DNA of 64,000 bases. Origin: CAYQTL01 sp964420405 (GTDB taxonomy: Bacteria; Acidobacteriota; Thermoanaerobaculia; Thermoanaerobaculales; Sulfomarinibacteraceae). The position numbers and the translations under genes are program-made. A model generated the notes under the pieces. The model saw only the letters and a program-made list of their open reading frames with translations, ran no database searches and was not told the DNA's origin. The stretch spans positions 7,217-71,216 of the forward strand of contig CAYQTL010000017.1 in assembly GCA_964420405.1 (NCBI GenBank), read 5' to 3'. Of the stretch, positions 62,389 through 64,000 are shown in pieces. Each line of letters begins with the position of its first letter. The first letter of the stretch is position 1.

Positions 62389-63790
62389 CCACCTCCTCCA
62401 CGCCCAGCACCTCGAGCAGGTGCGGCAGCGCCCCGACCGCACCGTACCGGCGGCGGAGGTCGTCGTAGGCCCCCAGGTCGTAGCGCTCGCGCAGCTCGCC
62501 GGCGGTGGCGGACACCTCCGCGTGCAGCGTCGTGACTCCGCCGAGCCGCGCCACCTGCCGGTCGAGCTGGCGGTTGAACGCCGCCGTCTCGGCAGGTGTC
62601 CGACCGACGCGGAGGTAGATGCCGACGTTGACCCAGCTCCCCGGAGACAGACCGAGCAGGTCCCGCCGACCGCTGCGGATCGGCAGCAGCCACAGCGGTC
62701 CCGGCGTCGTCCGCCGCGCGAACCGCACCAGCTCCGCCGCGGCGGAGGCGGGAACGATGCAGTCCTGCACGATCCGTCGCGACGGGGTCCGGTCGAGGCG
62801 TTGGCGCGCCCGCCGCAGCCGATACAGGTTGGCCGCGGTGGCGAATCCACCGAACGCCAGCCGCGCCGCCGCCGAGCGGCCCAGCTTGTCCGGTCCCACC
62901 CAGAAGGCTCCGCGGTCGTAGCGGAAGACGTACTGCTCGAACGCCATCAGCCCGGTGCGAGGGACATCGCCGGTCGACATGACGCGGTCGCAGTAGTACG
63001 GACCCGCCGGCCGGTCCCACCAGACCGGCTCGCCGGACTCCGGGCGGTCGACCAGCTCACCGGTGGTCACGACGGCCGCCTCGCCGCGGTCGCAGACGGC
63101 GTCGACGACGTCGCACGGCCACGGCATCGGCCTCGAGGCGATCTCCTCCACGGTCGACCGGCGGTGGGTCAGCCGCAGCCAGGGCCGGCGCGTCACGAGC
63201 CTGAGCCGGATCCCGACCAGGATCGCGAGGGTCCCGTAGGAGCCGGGCACCGCCGCGAACAGCTCCGGCTCGTCCTCCCGGGTGAGCTCGAGCCGCCGGC
63301 CGTCGCCGAGCACCACCTCGAGGGAGTCCACCGCCTCGTGGAACAGGCCCGCGCGGTGGCAGGTGCTCTCGGCGGCCAGCCCCTGCACCGCGCCACCCAC
63401 CGTGATGTCGGGAAACTCGGGGATCACCGCCGGGGCGAGCCCGTGGCACGCGCACGACCGTACCAGCTCGCGGATCGTCACCTGGGGCTCGACCGTCGCC
63501 GTGCCCGCCGCCGGATCCAGCTCCACCAGCCGGTCGAGGGGTCGCAGGTCCAGGACCGTCCCGAGCGCAGCCCGCCGGTGTCGTGCCTGGTGGCCCAGGC
63601 CACGCTTCCGCAGGGCGAACGGCGGCGTCCCCTCCACCACCGCGCGACCCATCTGCTCGACCGCGGCGTCATGCTCGGCCCGGGTCGCGGCCCGGGCCGC
63701 CGGCCGCGGTCGCCCGCGCCCCAGCAGCCACGCCCCGTAGGCTTCGGCGAACGCCAGCCCCAGCCGCGTCCGGGCGATCGTCCTCTCCAT
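62378..63790 (-). CDS. DHCR24-like FAD-linked oxidoreductase
   Basis: The 470-residue product has an FAD-binding type 4 (PCMH) domain (50-210) and a cap domain. The segments TVEPQVTIRELV, PEFPDITVGGAVQGL, ESTCHRAGLFHE, EVVLGDGRRLEL and LFAAVPGSYGTLAILV follow delta24-sterol reductase (DHCR24) closely, more so than DprE1 or other PCMH proteins. DHCR24 reduces an isoprenoid side-chain double bond, so this enzyme may reduce a prenyl chain. No sterol pathway genes are in the window. The ATG at 63790 follows GGAGGAC and a TAGGAT -10 box. It is first of a two-gene operon with the GGR-family gene. Confidence 0.85.
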   Translation of the reverse strand: MERTIARTRLGLAFAEAYGAWLLGRGRPRPAARAATRAEHDAAVEQMGRAVVEGTPPFALRKRGLGHQARHRRAALGTVLDLRPLDRLVELDPAAGTATVEPQVTIRELVRSCACHGLAPAVIPEFPDITVGGAVQGLAAESTCHRAGLFHEAVDSLEVVLGDGRRLELTREDEPELFAAVPGSYGTLAILVGIRLRLVTRRPWLRLTHRRSTVEEIASRPMPWPCDVVDAVCDRGEAAVVTTGELVDRPESGEPVWWDRPAGPYYCDRVMSTGDVPRTGLMAFEQYVFRYDRGAFWVGPDKLGRSAAARLAFGGFATAANLYRLRRARQRLDRTPSRRIVQDCIVPASAAAELVRFARRTTPGPLWLLPIRSGRRDLLGLSPGSWVNVGIYLRVGRTPAETAAFNRQLDRQVARLGGVTTLHAEVSATAGELRERYDLGAYDDLRRRYGAVGALPHLLEVLGVEEVDGR

Positions 63791-63809
63791 TCCGGGTCCT
63801 CCGTACGCG

Positions 63810-63815
63810 ATCCTA
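63810..63815 (-). promoter_or_regulatory. -10 box TAGGAT for the reductase operon
   Basis: On the minus strand TAGGAT lies 19 nt before the ATG at 63790, with GGAGG between. The spacing is almost identical to that of the converging operon's box at 54906-54911, which hints at co-expression. Confidence 0.5.
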
Positions 63816-63884
63816 CCGCGCCGGCCGCCGGCGGAGATCCCGTTCCACCCGTGGCACACCGCCGGATCGTCGTCGCCACCGCCT

Positions 63885-63953
63885 CCGATCCCGACGCTGC
63901 GGCATCGACAGTGGGCCTGGCCAGCGGCAGATGGCAGCGACAGATGGCAGCGA
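63885..63953. repeat. Hexamer-family motif and a 13-bp tandem duplication
   Basis: CTCCGATCCCGACG near 63882-63895 belongs to the dispersed hexamer family. CAGATGGCAGCGA is present twice in tandem (63928-63940 and 63941-63953). No gene is seen between 63791 and the window end. Confidence 0.5.
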
Positions 63954-64000
63954 CCAGCGTGTCCCGGCTCCGATCCGCGTCGCCGGTCGACACCGCACCG

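Noticed and set aside
62378..63790. DprE1-like decaprenylphosphoryl-ribose oxidase as identity of the FAD protein next to a UbiA enzyme
   Set aside because: The pairing recalls the DprE1/UbiA arabinan pathway, but the segments PEFPDITVGGAVQGL and GLFHEAVDSLEVVLGDG match DHCR24-like proteins better, and no DprE2-like reductase is present.
53247..63790. Menaquinone or carotenoid synthesis as the role of the UbiA and prenyl synthase genes
   Set aside because: No men, ubi, phytoene synthase or desaturase genes are nearby, while glycosyltransferases and prenyl reductases are; left open only as a weaker alternative.

Overview
The window is a gene-dense, very GC-rich stretch of a bacterial chromosome. 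No rRNA, tRNA, insertion sequence, phage gene or CRISPR array was seen. A TolC-type outer-membrane factor in an RND efflux operon points to a diderm. Alternative complex III, an A2-type caa3 oxidase, complex I genes, an encapsulated ferritin, a sucrose-phosphate synthase and two class D-like sortases indicate an aerobic, free-living heterotroph. Thr/Pro-rich linkers, many GTG starts, 4-nt start/stop overlaps and a few probable leaderless starts are recurrent. The phylum cannot be fixed by eye. Uncultured high-GC diderm lineages (Myxococcota-, Acidobacteriota-, Gemmatimonadota- or Binatota-like) are candidates, by inference only.

Layout. 1-1012: nuoA-nuoB and the start codon of the next gene, leftward. 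1461-4750: PQQ-type sugar dehydrogenase lipoprotein, Cys-rich protein, HPF-cold-shock fusion, OsmC and DoxX. 5240-7075: encapsulated ferritin, encapsulin shell, dodecin and a rhodanese-like protein, an iron/flavin storage group. 7367-12669: a large exported repeat protein, a GT-C type membrane protein, and an LPQTA surface protein next to its likely sortase. 12584-23709: one leftward operon in which actA, actB, an actC-actD fusion, actE, actF and a small membrane protein run directly into ctaC, ctaD, ctaE and ctaF; quinol is oxidised and the electrons go to oxygen. 23790-30000: second sortase, ZIP transporter, DJ-1/PfpI protein, small hypothetical, M50-CBS protease and SLC13-type permease. 30035-36238: RND efflux operon with a small PII-like gene between pump and TolC. 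36250-44518: membrane protein, DUF72, Fpg/Nei glycosylase, sucrose-phosphate synthase with a degenerate phosphatase domain, PEP synthase. 44437-53093: tricorn-like protease, GntR regulator with a clear operator, two exported proteins of unknown function, and a two-gene polysaccharide-type ABC exporter.

53247-63790 is the least familiar part. An SGNH-hydrolase/TPR protein is followed by a four-gene operon: GT4 glycosyltransferase, polyprenyl diphosphate synthase, a UbiA prenyltransferase fused to a carbohydrate-binding-like domain, and a GT4-GT2-beta-domain fusion. It converges on a two-gene operon for a geranylgeranyl-reductase-family flavoprotein and a DHCR24-like FAD oxidoreductase. Together these have the parts to make a prenyl chain, attach it to an acceptor, glycosylate the product and saturate the chain. 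I propose an undescribed isoprenoid glycoconjugate pathway.

The intergenic regions carry a dispersed repeat family. It consists of hexamer arrays of GGGATC/GGGACC/GGGGTC type, often as inverted pairs and able in principle to form G-quadruplexes, plus a longer core shared by at least three loci.
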